From contig NZ_JAABOK010000001.1 of the NCBI RefSeq assembly GCF_009928525.1, positions 62,001 to 126,000 of the forward strand: DNA of 64,000 nt, given 5' to 3'. The position numbers were made by a program, and so were the translations under genes. Positions within the stretch are counted from its first letter, which is position 1, and the number at the start of each line of letters is the position of its first letter. The notes below the pieces were generated by a model, which was not told the DNA's origin, did not search any database, and saw nothing but the letters and a program-made list of their open reading frames with translations. This stretch comes from Chitinophaga solisilvae (lineage in GTDB: Bacteria; Bacteroidota; Bacteroidia; Chitinophagales; Chitinophagaceae). This document shows, piece by piece, positions 59,001-64,000 of this stretch.

Positions 59001-62000
59001 GACCAGCAATGGTAAGGTAGATAAGAAGCAGTTACCGGAAGCGGATATCAGCCTGCTGCAGACTACCGGTTATGTAGCGCCGCGTACCGCAGCCGAACAG
59101 GCATTGGCGGGAATCTGGGAAGAGCTGCTGCGGGTACAACGGGTAGGCATATACGATAATTTCTTCGAGCTGGGAGGCGATTCCATCATCACCATACAGG
59201 TGGTGAGCAGGGCGAAGAGAGCCGGAATAGCATTACGTCCGGGCGATATCTTTACACACCAGCATATTGCCGGCCTGGCGGCTTTCCTGCAAACAGCCAG
59301 CGTCAGCAGCATCTCCGCCGAACAGGGTCTGCTGACCGGTACCAGCGGTCTTCTGCCCATTCAGGAGTGGTTCTTTGAAAACAACATAGCCACTTCTCAT
59401 TTCAATCAGCAGGTGCTGCTGAATATTGATAAAAACATTGACAGTGATGCGCTATCGACGGCAATTGCCCGGCTGATGCAACACCACGATGCCTTGCGCT
59501 TCGCGTACCATCAGGATGCAAACGGCTGGCAGCAGACATACGGCAGCTATACCGGAAAGGTGGAAACGGCGGATCTCTCCGGGGTAACCTCCGCGGAGTT
59601 ATCTGCTGCCATTACAGCCACCTGCCGTCAGGTACAGGGTAGTCTTGATATCTCACAGGGCGAGCTGTTACGCGCTGCACTCATGAAAACGCCGGCTGTT
59701 GAAAAATATAACCGCCTGCTGATCGTCATCCATCACCTGGCTGTAGACGGTGTCTCCTGGCGTATTCTGCTGGAAGACCTGCAGCAGCTGCTGGATGCGC
59801 CGTCAACTTTCAGCGGGGAAAAAGGTTACTCCTACCGGCAATGGCAGGAGGCCCTGAAAACATATGCCGGCAGCCGCCGTCTGCAGGAACAGGTAGCCTA
59901 CTGGCAAACAGCCGCGGAACAATATGTTCCGCTCAGAACAGAGAAAGAAGACAGCGGCGTGATTACCGCCCGCGATACGGCCAACCACGTGGTAAGACTG
60001 GATGCTGCGTTGACACAACGTCTGCTGCAGGATTCCGGTAAAGCCTATCATACAGAAATCAATGACCTGCTGTTAAGCGCGCTGGCGCTGACATTAGCTG
60101 AATGGAACGGCCACAGCCAGGTGTCCGTCGGACTGGAAGGCCATGGCCGCGAACATATCAGCACTGAAACAGATGCCAGCCGTACCGTAGGTTGGTTTAC
60201 TACGCTGTACCCCGTATTACTCCACACCGGAGAACAACGTACCCCCGCTGACGTTATCTGCCATATTAAAGAACAACTGCGTCGCATACCGGCAAAAGGT
60301 ATCGGCTACGGTGTACTGAGATATATCAGTAAAGCAGCGCCGCTGCAGGGTAGGGACCCATGGGATGTGGTGTTCAACTACCTCGGACAATGGGACAATA
60401 CCACCGGCGGCAGCGGACATCTGTCGGCAGCTGCGGAAGATGCAGGCCCTGCTGTGGGAGAAGATTTTATCTTCCATGATAAACTCGCGGTAAACAGCCT
60501 GGTGCGTAACGGAGAACTGGTGCTTGATTTCGGTTACAGCCTGAAACACTTTACGGCAGCAGGTATGGAAGCACTGGCTGCTAACTTCCTGCGTCACCTG
60601 GAAGTACTGATCCGTCATTGTGTGGCGCAGACCGCAACCATATTTACACCGGCAGATTACGGGCTGGCGCATGAAATCAGTTACACCGAACTGAATCGCT
60701 TCCTGGATGCACCGTACCTGCATACCCCGCGCAGGGCGCAACTGGAACGTATGTACCGCCTCAGCGGACTGCAGTCGGGCATGCTGTTCCATGGCCTGTT
60801 CGATAAAGCATCAGGTAGTTATGTGGAACAGTTTACCGCTACGCTGAATGTGGTAGATGAAGCGCTGTTCATGCAAAGCTGGGAATGGGTGATGCAACGC
60901 CATACTATTCTGCGTAGTGCCTTCTATTACGATGCTTTCAACATACCCGTGCAATGCGTGTACAGGCAAGCCGCCTTACCGCTGACAACTTTCGATTACC
61001 GCCACCTGTCCGCTGAAGAGCAGCAGGCTGCGATTAAACAATATGAAACAGCCGACCGCTACAACGGCTTCGACTTCACCGCCGCCCCGCTGATGCGGGT
61101 GTGCCTCGCTCGGCTGGATGATACGCATACCTATCTGCTGTGGAGTTTCCATCACATCCTGCTGGATGGCTGGTCTGTACCCGTAGTGATACAGGAACTG
61201 CTGGAGGCTTACGAACAGCTGTCTGCCGGTACGGCGCTGCCGGCCATCACCGAAGACCGGTACGAAGATTATATCCGTTACATACAACAGGATGAAAACG
61301 GCCTGGCAGAAGAACACTGGCGCCGTTACCTGCAACCTGTTACCGAAGGCAGCCTGCTGCCATTCGTGCAGGCAAATGCCAGCCGTACCAAAGGAGAAGG
61401 GATATATAGCCTTCATCAGCTGATGGTAGACCGGGATATAACAGCATCACTGTCTGCCTACGCCCAACGACATCATATCACCCTGAATACCCTGATGCAG
61501 GGCGTGTGGGCATACCTGTTATATCAGTACACTGGTCGCCGGGAGGTAACTTACGGTGTAACGGTTTCCGGAAGGCCGGAAGATTTACCTGGTATTGAAC
61601 AGGCAGTAGGCATGTATATCAACACGCTGCCGCTGCATACAACAGTAGCTGCTGATAAGCCCTTTACCGCATGGTTACAGGCATTACAGGCAGATCAGCT
61701 GCGCAACCGCGAATACCAATATGCTTCGCTTAATGAGCTGCAACGTTGGGCGGCAGTGGAAGGAGAGTTGTTTGACACGCTGCTCGTATTTGAAAACTAT
61801 CCGGTAAGCGACGTGCTCGAAGCAAAAGCCTGGCAGCTGAAAATGGAAGATGCTTCCATCACTTCCCAGACTAACTACCCTTTATGGCTGGTGATCATGG
61901 CAGGCGAAGAAATCAATGTCAGGTTCGAATTCAATACCAGCCTGATCGATGCCGCACAGGTAAAAGTGATCTCCGGTCATTTTGAACAACTGCTCACGCA

Positions 62001-64000
62001 GTTATCTTCCACAGAAGTCAACATGCCTGATGAGCTGGTACTGCTGACAGACAACGAACGCCGGCAGCTGGAAGGCTTCAGTAAAGTGACGGTGCCTTAC
62101 AACGAACAGCTGACATTTACAGATATGTTCTCGGCGCAGGTACGCAGGACGCCTGACAGTACCGCGCTGGTGTATGAAAATGATACGCTTACCTACAGGG
62201 AGCTGGATGAACGCAGCAGCCAGCTGGCGCATTACCTGCGCAGCAAAGGCGTGCAGACAGGCACACTGGTGCCATTGTGCGTAGAACGGTCCCTGCAGAT
62301 GATAGTAGGGTTGATAGGTATCCTGAAGTCAGGTGCAGCCTATGTTCCCATTGATCCGGATTTCCCGCAGGACAGAATCAGCTATATGCTGGAAGATACC
62401 GCTGCGCAGGTCATTGTAAGCAGCGCCGCCTGCCGTTCACTGTTGCCGGCAGGGAAAGATACGATTGCGTTGGATGCCGATGCGGCACTTATCGCCACGT
62501 ATCCCGTAACGCCGGTAGAGATACCGGTGAAGCCGGCAGACCTGGTATACGTGATCTATACTTCCGGCAGTACGGGCAGATCCAAAGGTGTGTTGCTCAC
62601 ACACCACAACCTGGCTGATTACCTCGCGGGCCTGCGCGCCTTCCTGCCAGTAGAGGAATGCCGTTCCTTCGGCCTGATGTCCAGCATAGCTACCGACCTG
62701 GGTAATACCGTGCTGTTTACGGCGTTCCTGAATGGCGGTAGCCTGCATGTATTCTCCAAAGCGGCAGTAAACGATCCTTATCAGCTCAGGAGCTACCTGA
62801 CGCAGCATCCGATAGATTGCATCAAGATTGTGCCTTCACACTGGAGAGCCCTTTCTATGCCGGATTACCTGCTGCTGCCGCAAAAACTGCTGATCTTCGG
62901 CGGGGAGGCTTTGCCCGCTGAGCTGGTGAACAGCATCCGCGCTGCCGGCGGAACCTGCACTATTGTTAACCACTACGGACCAACGGAAACGACTATAGGA
63001 AAACTGCTGCATGTGGTGAAAAACGATCACCCTTACCAGGAAAATATTCCTACAGGGAAACCTTTCTCCAATACGCAGGTATATGTAGTCAATATAAATG
63101 GTCAGCTATGCCCCGCAGGCGTGCCGGGCGAGCTGCTGATCGGCGGGGAAGGGGTAGCCGCAGGTTACCTCAACAATCCTGCGCTGACGGCAGAGAAATT
63201 TATCAGCGATCCTTTCAATCCTGGCAGCGGACTGCGGTTTTATCGTACAGGCGATACCGTTAAGTACCTGCCGGACGGTAATATCCTGTTCATCGGCCGC
63301 CGTGATGATCAGGTGAAAATCAGGGGATACCGTATTGAGCCAGGAGAGATAGAAAGTACGCTGGCACAGTATCCGCACATACGTCAGGCGGTTGTACTGG
63401 CAAGAGCTGACGATGCCGGTAATAAACGCCTGGTAGCATACGTGGTGCCGGACAATACCTTCAGCCGGGAAGCCGTAATCGCCTGGCTGAAAGAAAGGCT
63501 GCCGGAATATATGGTACCGCTGCTTTTCGTGGAGCTGGAGAAACTGCCGCTGACAGCCAATGGTAAGGTAGACAGACGTTCCCTGCCCGATCCGGATCTC
63601 AGCGCCCTGGCTGCAGAAGATTATGTGGCGCCGCGCAATGAAACAGAACAGACGCTGGTGAACATCTGGCAGGAAGTATTGCGATTGAACAGGATAGGCG
63701 TGCACGATAATTTCTTTGAGCTGGGCGGCGATTCCATCATCACCATCCAGGTGGCCAGCCGCGCCAGAAGAAGCGGCTATGAAGTATCTCCGAAGGATCT
63801 TTTTACCTGCCAGACAGTTGCCCGCCTGGCTGCTCAGTTGGCCGTACAGCACAACAGCAGGATACAGGCAGAACAGGAAACCCTTTCCGGTTTGAGCGGC
63901 CTGCTGCCCATACAACAGAAATTCCTGACAGGCGATCATCCTGCATTATCTCATTATAACCAACATATTACTTTCTCACTTGATAAAAGCGTACCTGCGT
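42550..64000 (+). CDS. Giant nonribosomal peptide synthetase, five C-A-T-E modules, runs off window
   Basis: One uninterrupted frame from ATG 42550 to the window end, at least 7,150 codons; the frame is the same at the fifth carrier domain (63706) as at the start. The order is C-A-T-E repeated five times, the last E cut by the window. The protein opens with a condensation domain at residue 1 (PLHPAQKDIYLDQ, then HHLISDG), which suggests a starter C domain that may add an acyl group. Later C domains carry HHILLDGWS or HHMLLDGWS, as expected after E domains. Every A domain has YTSGSTG, every T domain has FFELGGDS, and each E domain has HHL-VDGVSWRIL, EGHGRE and GWFT-YPV. The start is supported by the C-domain motif beginning at residue 7. 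No thioesterase is seen yet. Pathway product unknown; see module entries for predicted residues. Confidence 0.97.
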   Translation, partial: MSTNRSPLHPAQKDIYLDQLINVGNPYYNIGGYTRIIGPLVKDKFIAAVNTVPEVFDAYRMRFDIDDHTPQIYFDDDYRKLDIKELDYSKGEGEDAIFSWMREQFSKPFDLRKGNILFEHYLIKLKEDEHFYFFKYHHLISDGVGLASQNRYVARKYNTLLNNEEDAEFMFSSYREEIIKAAEYYQSEDYIKEGRYWKEKLEKKPQQLLQRRFHDNSQDQKRCGTVAVDLTPEDMAVLEELQQLTKSSLQQLTIAALMIYFGQTTDRTDFIFGMPLHKRKNKKLRDIVGMFTGILPFKGEYRPDITVEELIKQIAASQREDYRYNNYQIGDLSRYFKINATEEYLLEIVINYAYIDFHMDFGDKLKASFYELPSGYGRYPIEIWWKDFGKHQPLQLSVDYQLQYFSEEEMQLVVQRLLFIMYQLKDQMSSRLRQVDIIPAAERSLLERFNSLEVAYPHTGTLMEIFDGQVATNPDAVALVFEDEKYTYRELQLRANRLAHYLRERGVTADTLVPVCFDRSPDMVTAILGIMKAGGAYVPIDPQYPESRISYMLEDTGAAMVITTADLAGRFGFAPLLEIIQLDADKAAIALQPDATPVNIVRPGDLSYVIYTSGSTGKPKGVMVEHAGMLNHLYAKINDLQITRDSVVAFTASYTFDISVWQIFSALLCGGTTVIYTSQLILQPATLLKAIDDDKVTIWEMVPSYLAAVLQEQVVAPLASLQYLMVTGEAVSQPLLAQWFRHEVYGRIPVVNAYGPTEASDDICHYVMHDTPESTNVPLGYPVQNTRLYVTGDQQLYPVGVAGEICVSGICVSRGYLNRPELTAEKFTENPFDPDYGYRMYRTGDLGRWLPDGTIEYLGRIDDQVKIRGFRIELGEIETALQLCGNISQAVVLVKTDESGNKRLVGYVVVSGTFDKERVVAQLKSKLPEYMVPTFFIEMESLPLTANGKIDKKSLPDPDTAALLTTTYQAPRNRAEEVLAGIWQELLGVLRVGINDNFFELGGDSITTIQVTGRARREGVSLQPRDLFANPTIAALSVLLETRNEIPALATQGIVAGNSGLLPVQQHFFEAGYTGASHYNQHLLLKVSKHIEADKLSQAVRALIRHHDALRFVYHPGESLPEQVYGDYTGELSVEDLTAVEAAALPAALSAHTAHYQNSLDITAGILVKDVLFLLPASEQENRLLLIIHHLAVDGVSWRILLDDLQLLLEQENGSLGGSKTASYAQWYQTLSDYSRETRLLQQLPYWENTVQHYTPMRTDNIPAVSARTADTGKVTVRLDQPRTRQLLQDALQAYRTDVNDLLLTALAVSLADYNHHPLVSVGLEGHGREDMAAGTDTSHTAGWFTTMYPVLLQVDEKAAVSTIIKQVKEQLRQVPAKGLGFGVLKYLNKAATLQTKDPWDVVFNYLGRLETPAGDTATISPLWDTFGLSVSEERPLQTPVEINAVVREGMLEVQWDYSSLHFNASSIERLAASFLSRLEDIIAHCVAQQSVSYTPSDFELADVIGAEELDAFLDTNRNGITRRDQLESIARLSGLQTGMLFHGLYDGQAGTYVQQFYCRLENLDKDLFIRSWQQLISHHSILRSGFYHNAFAIPVQCAWKEAVLPVTILDYRHMNSAAQEDAIRVYEAQDRQQGFDFTTVPLMRICLIQLRDDYYHLIWSYHHILLDGWSLPIILEELLRAYESQATAASFPVLPGSRYDDYLRYIYRRDQQADITYWSQYLENAGDGSLLSFISTTADRNKGDGIYEKVKLRLNAATSTSLAQFANRHHITLNTLMQGVWAYLLYRYTGKTDITYGVIVSGRPEDLPGVEKGVGMYINTLPLHTTIDESQSLVSWLQALQLNQIESREHQYTTLNEIQRLNGITGDLFDSLFVFENYPVSKVLNEYPWKLRLDNIGLHEHTNYPFNIIIQAAETIQIDFSYNASILLPVYAEAIAAHFEQVLHQFAKSGDTRLSAIELLTGNERTLLLETFSNAGKTAPAVHTIPAAFREQVALSPDAAAIIFEEESITYQELNRRSENLAHFLVQEGVLPGDLVPVCMKRSIDMMVGILGILKAGAAYVPIDPEYPEDRIAFMLEDTAGNIALTDNEWQPVFAAAAPRLRLICTDNIPAAASDKPIHIESLSANSPAYVMYTSGSTGRPKGVLVNHRNVVSLVKQVTYVTLTSRDVILSNGSPSFDASTFEYWGALLNGGQLILCSDKKLLDSSLLKAEIRRHGVTKMWFTASWFNQLIDTDISLFEGLTTVLAGGEKLSEAHVNRLRKAFPHIDLINGYGPTENTTFSLTFLIDGRENIPIGRPLDNRTAYILDGSLRPVPAGIAGEIYLGGAGLSLGYLNRPDLTAEKFIPHPFAAGERLYKSGDLGRWLPDGNIEYLGRIDDQVKIRGFRIELGEIESVLQQSEYVNRAVVLAVTDPQGTKRLAGYIVPEGEFNREGILTFLKSRLPDYMIPLIWIPMEQFPLNKNGKVDKRALPEATTGVTGSDNYVAPRNAMEKDLAEIWQDLLRVQRVGIYDNFFELGGDSIITIQVASRAKRQGYDLHPRDLFTCQHIAALAAVLLKKSSVAVAAEQGTLSGYSGLLPIQQWFFSIADASLSHFNQHLLLKIDRQITPDNLSAAIKKLVGYHDALRFTYQPADKIQEYGAYEGKLETVDLRNVSPDQLQEAITSAAEKYQRSLDIETGILLRTVLLLTPDSEAQHRLLVIVHHLAVDGVSWRILVEDLQTLLTTGIPAAATEVLGAKSSSVRQWHDALTAYATDQRLTDQLPYWEQAGSQAAPLKTDYSYTGNLTYADTGNCLVKLDSVQTRRLLQEVPKAYHTEINDILLAALARTLAAWNGHSTVTIGLEGHGREDIAPGIDTSRTIGWFTSLYPVSLDTSAAGHTAGIIKSVKEQLRLIPQKGIGYGILRYISKAASLQQQSWEVVFNYLGQMNNVLAGNDILQGSGENGGAPVGDHFAVPNKLYVNSIINDGELEIDWRYSRRHLSAESMAWLSAEYLVQLQLMIDHCAAQEESAWTPADFGLGGIADYRELDAFLDGMDGPVSRRAAIERIYPLSGLQAGMLFHGLYDAAAGAYVEQLSARIGALDEKLFAQSWNVLLRQHTILRSAFYYDVFNLPVQCVRKEVTLPVTVLDYRTLDTTAQQQAMEDYTAADRLRGFDFAAAPLMRITLFRLADEQYRLLWSFHHILLDGWSLPVLLEELLQTYELLATGQPAPVMAEDRYENYIRYISRRNKVQEAAYWQQYLSPLEEASLLPFIHTGEGHGKGLGSYKALSIQLDTNVTAMLTTYAQQQRITLNTLVQGVWAYLLYRYTGRRDVVFGVTVSGRPEDLPGVERGVGMYINTIPLYTKIEKGQGVAAWLQQLQAGQLRSREYQYSALNNVQRWSPVSGELFDSILVFENYPVDEVLLSQPWKLQLSGADVKEQTNYPLSITAVAGADINIRFEYNTAVLPEEAISRMAAHFQHTLLQIGGQQAVMTDDIDIFPAAEKQWLLSGMQENAFPYPADKTLTDLFEAQAQQSASSAAVIHNNRRMTYAELDARSNRLAHYLCSKGAGADTLVPLFIERSPEMIVSMLAVLKAGAAYVPVHPDYPAERIAYLLSDTSATIILSSAQSAPLLPATDITVIQADDTALYAAYPDTAPSVPRHPSSLAYVIYTSGSTGLPKGVLVEHGSVVNLVACQGAKFGIDHTEKILQFSNYNFDASVEQIFLALFNGATLVLLDEATRLDPAALETLLQHEGITHLHATPGFLETLTAGKYQLKRVISGGEYCPSSLAEKWSRYVPFYNEYGPTETTVTSLEYLYVPGASQEEGVPVGHALGNTPIYLLDNELRPVPAGIAGELYIGGVQVARGYLNRPEQTAASFLSDPFVAEGRMYKTGDICRLLPDGNIVYVGRNDDQVKVRGYRIELGEIEHAIGQSGLAVRNVVLARADDKGNKRLIGYIVPADNYDRDALTAFLKTRLPEYMVPGWWVVLDKLPLTGNGKIDKQALPEPDAAALSANAYVAPRNETETALAAIWQDLLSVGRVGVHDNFFELGGDSIISIQVVSRARRAGYKLNPRDLFTGQTIERLAALLSVQQHDAVTAEQGVLSGESGLLPVQQWFLETAGHTASHYNQHMALAISKQVSPEKLAAAIDGLARQHDALLFTYQATATGWRQEYTRRAADLEVVDLQHTGTDWLSAADNHLADLQSRIQPTEGKLLQATLLLTPATEQANRLLLVIHHLVVDGVSWRILTDDLELLLREEVVPGGKTSSVRQWYNALAAYGTRRQVLSQEAWWKKTMQQPALLHTDYTSDEQLTISDIRNYTVKLSRQATLQLLKEAPKAYHTEINDILLSALAATLAAHNNSDAVLIGLEGHGREAIAADTDTSHTVGWFTTMYPVLLEVNKASSTADHLKNIKEQLRRIPDKGLGYGVLKYISRMTSLQSKDPWEVVFNYLGQPGGTAQQELLATPLWEHFGSSAAADFPVDGKLAVNSIVTGDELVLYWSYSEKHFHADSITRLAADYIHHLEDIIQHCVSRETAVYTPADYGLGDVISYTELDHFLESDYQGLPRGAQVESIARLSGLQEGMLFHSLYDAAAGAYVEQFSAELKTLDIAAFIASWQHLVKQHTILRTAFYYDVFQVPVQCVYHDARIPLETVDCRMLNTAEQQEALKVYQDADRRKGFDFTTAPLMRICLMQLDDQRYTFCFTHHHMLLDGWSMPVLLEGLLNNYELLVTGNALPEVQPDRYENYIRYIAQKDREQAINHWQKYMAGLEAASLLPFIGTAANRNKGVGSYAEEKLLLDETATTRITAWTQRHRITLNTLMQGVWSYLLYRYTGQQDVAFGIVVSGRPDNLPGVESAVGMYINTLPFHGRIALQQHISEALQTVQSEQLQNREYQYTGLNEIQRLTGITGDLFDSLMVFENYPVSAALEAKPWLLQMTDAIVTEHTNYPLSIIIIAGREIDIRFSYNDLLNPVYVNAVAGHFRTVLEQMISADTLTFGEIDIFSADERHQLLHTFNAHDISALPSQTVLDYFAAQVSAQPTASAVVAGDTVLTYHQLDEQSSRFAHYLRSRGVAAGTLVPVCQDRSAGIIVSMLAVLKAGGAYVPIDPGYPAERIAYMLSDTAARLLISNRRVLEALPDLPGVELIDADNREALSGAYPGTVPSGSVTLDQLCYVIYTSGSTGLPKGVQIPHRGLSNLAGWHLERYALTAGSRTTAAAGIGFDAFGWEVWPSLSAGATLYILSDEQRLSPSGLADYYSEAGITHSFLSTILIPEFVAATRNRRLALQYLLAGGDKLPALSLEGIDYTIVNNYGPTENSVVTTSYVLTESSEAAPPIGIPVSHTRIYILNAAGQLSPVGVAGELCISGESLAAGYLHRPELTGEKFVQYRIAGEINTRIYRSGDLARWLPDGNIEYLGRIDDQVKIRGYRIELGEIESVLQQSGLVKQSVVVVKSDDRGNKQLVGYVVPEGTFDKEPLIAYLKSRLPEYMSPALWVPLDKLPMTSNGKVDKKQLPEADISLLQTTGYVAPRTAAEQALAGIWEELLRVQRVGIYDNFFELGGDSIITIQVVSRAKRAGIALRPGDIFTHQHIAGLAAFLQTASVSSISAEQGLLTGTSGLLPIQEWFFENNIATSHFNQQVLLNIDKNIDSDALSTAIARLMQHHDALRFAYHQDANGWQQTYGSYTGKVETADLSGVTSAELSAAITATCRQVQGSLDISQGELLRAALMKTPAVEKYNRLLIVIHHLAVDGVSWRILLEDLQQLLDAPSTFSGEKGYSYRQWQEALKTYAGSRRLQEQVAYWQTAAEQYVPLRTEKEDSGVITARDTANHVVRLDAALTQRLLQDSGKAYHTEINDLLLSALALTLAEWNGHSQVSVGLEGHGREHISTETDASRTVGWFTTLYPVLLHTGEQRTPADVICHIKEQLRRIPAKGIGYGVLRYISKAAPLQGRDPWDVVFNYLGQWDNTTGGSGHLSAAAEDAGPAVGEDFIFHDKLAVNSLVRNGELVLDFGYSLKHFTAAGMEALAANFLRHLEVLIRHCVAQTATIFTPADYGLAHEISYTELNRFLDAPYLHTPRRAQLERMYRLSGLQSGMLFHGLFDKASGSYVEQFTATLNVVDEALFMQSWEWVMQRHTILRSAFYYDAFNIPVQCVYRQAALPLTTFDYRHLSAEEQQAAIKQYETADRYNGFDFTAAPLMRVCLARLDDTHTYLLWSFHHILLDGWSVPVVIQELLEAYEQLSAGTALPAITEDRYEDYIRYIQQDENGLAEEHWRRYLQPVTEGSLLPFVQANASRTKGEGIYSLHQLMVDRDITASLSAYAQRHHITLNTLMQGVWAYLLYQYTGRREVTYGVTVSGRPEDLPGIEQAVGMYINTLPLHTTVAADKPFTAWLQALQADQLRNREYQYASLNELQRWAAVEGELFDTLLVFENYPVSDVLEAKAWQLKMEDASITSQTNYPLWLVIMAGEEINVRFEFNTSLIDAAQVKVISGHFEQLLTQLSSTEVNMPDELVLLTDNERRQLEGFSKVTVPYNEQLTFTDMFSAQVRRTPDSTALVYENDTLTYRELDERSSQLAHYLRSKGVQTGTLVPLCVERSLQMIVGLIGILKSGAAYVPIDPDFPQDRISYMLEDTAAQVIVSSAACRSLLPAGKDTIALDADAALIATYPVTPVEIPVKPADLVYVIYTSGSTGRSKGVLLTHHNLADYLAGLRAFLPVEECRSFGLMSSIATDLGNTVLFTAFLNGGSLHVFSKAAVNDPYQLRSYLTQHPIDCIKIVPSHWRALSMPDYLLLPQKLLIFGGEALPAELVNSIRAAGGTCTIVNHYGPTETTIGKLLHVVKNDHPYQENIPTGKPFSNTQVYVVNINGQLCPAGVPGELLIGGEGVAAGYLNNPALTAEKFISDPFNPGSGLRFYRTGDTVKYLPDGNILFIGRRDDQVKIRGYRIEPGEIESTLAQYPHIRQAVVLARADDAGNKRLVAYVVPDNTFSREAVIAWLKERLPEYMVPLLFVELEKLPLTANGKVDRRSLPDPDLSALAAEDYVAPRNETEQTLVNIWQEVLRLNRIGVHDNFFELGGDSIITIQVASRARRSGYEVSPKDLFTCQTVARLAAQLAVQHNSRIQAEQETLSGLSGLLPIQQKFLTGDHPALSHYNQHITFSLDKSVPA
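47061..51620 (+). other. NRPS module 2: C-A-T-E, predicted Val
   Basis: C about 47127-48410 (YHHILLDGWS), A 48505-49960, T 50000-50215, E 50262-51570 (HHLAVDGVSWRIL, GLEGHGRED, TIGWFTSLYPV). Pocket residues D-A-F-W-L-G-G-T-F match the known valine code DAFWIGGTF except for one conservative change. Confidence 0.85.
51621..56150 (+). other. NRPS module 3: C-A-T-E, substrate not assignable
   Basis: C about 51668-52975 (FHHILLDGWS), A 53055-54505, T 54538-54755, E 54808-56085 (HHLVVDGVSWRIL, TVGWFTTMYPV). Pocket residues read D-A-E-H-I-G-E-V-T, which I cannot match to a code I know. Acidic residues at positions 3 and 7 hint at a polar or basic side chain. Confidence 0.85.
56151..60690 (+). other. 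NRPS module 4: C-A-T-E, predicted Leu
   Basis: C about 56201-57510 (THHHMLLDGWS), A 57571-59040, T 59071-59290, E 59341-60630. Pocket residues D-A-W-F-L-G-N-V-V are exactly the classic leucine code, the firmest call among the five. Confidence 0.88.
60691..64000 (+). other. NRPS module 5: C-A-T-E (E cut by window), predicted Asp
   Basis: C about 60741-62040 (FHHILLDGWSVP), A 62116-63590, T 63625-63845, then the start of an E domain (SGLLPIQQKFLTGDHPALSH, as after the other T domains). Pocket residues D-L-T-K-I-G-H-I-G match the aspartate code DLTKVGHIG with one conservative change. This A domain lacks the FDxS core and has ATDLGNT, as Asp/Asn domains do. Confidence 0.83.

Noticed and set aside
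42553-63939. Many minus-strand open frames of 60-277 codons under the NRPS gene
   Set aside because: They mirror the high-GC coding frame of the synthetase, have no recognisable motifs and would overlap a continuous 21-kb gene with full domain structure.
1-64000. tRNA, rRNA, intact insertion sequence, prophage or replication origin
   Set aside because: I looked for cloverleaf-like tRNA patterns, transposase and integrase motifs and found none that hold up.

Overview
The window looks like chromosomal DNA from a Bacteroidota soil bacterium of the Chitinophagaceae, most likely Chitinophaga. The reasons are an ECF sigma factor / FecR anti-sigma / TonB receptor set whose receptor carries STN and carboxypeptidase-like domains, a membrane-anchored AraC regulator, lipoproteins with a Cys-Lys-Lys lipobox, matches to the Bacteroidota -7 promoter element (TAnnTTTG), and the three-domain form of IspG. 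The genus is an inference from gene style, not a database result.

Region 1 (1-1433) is the C-terminal end of a reducing type I polyketide synthase (end of ER, KR, ACP; no thioesterase). It converges on an AraC-type regulator (1663-2661).

Region 2 (about 3951-21630) is the most interesting part: a terpenoid biosynthetic cluster. It holds a class I terpene synthase, two paralogous prenyl diphosphate synthases, a class III aminotransferase, a cytochrome P450, two dienelactone-hydrolase-like hydrolases, a zinc alcohol dehydrogenase, an SDR whose catalytic tyrosine is replaced by serine, and four MEP-pathway genes (dxs, ispH, ispG, dxr) closed by a 13-bp stem terminator. The cluster thus seems to bring its own precursor supply (pyruvate and GAP to DXP to MEP, then the two late iron-sulfur steps), chain elongation, cyclisation and tailoring. 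The P450 + dehydrogenase + aminotransferase combination suggests, by inference only, a nitrogen-bearing terpenoid.

Region 3 (21704-40203) is ordinary accessory chromosome: hypothetical proteins, an esterase lipoprotein, a membrane AraC regulator, an ECF/FecR/TonB-receptor operon with two lipoproteins (27169-34781), and two large quasi-palindromic intergenic repeats (24084-24241 and 37372-37517). There is also a decayed iron-uptake locus (37518-38905) in which a TonB siderophore-receptor remnant and the following PepSY-TM gene each carry an in-frame nonsense codon.

Region 4 (40204-64000) is a 2.3-kb non-coding stretch followed by a giant nonribosomal peptide synthetase that stays open from 42550 to the window end (at least 7,150 codons). 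Five successive modules are visible. Every one is C-A-T-E, so each residue should be epimerised to the D form. Binding-pocket residues read by eye suggest Dab - Val - unknown - Leu - Asp for modules 1-5. The gene continues past the window.
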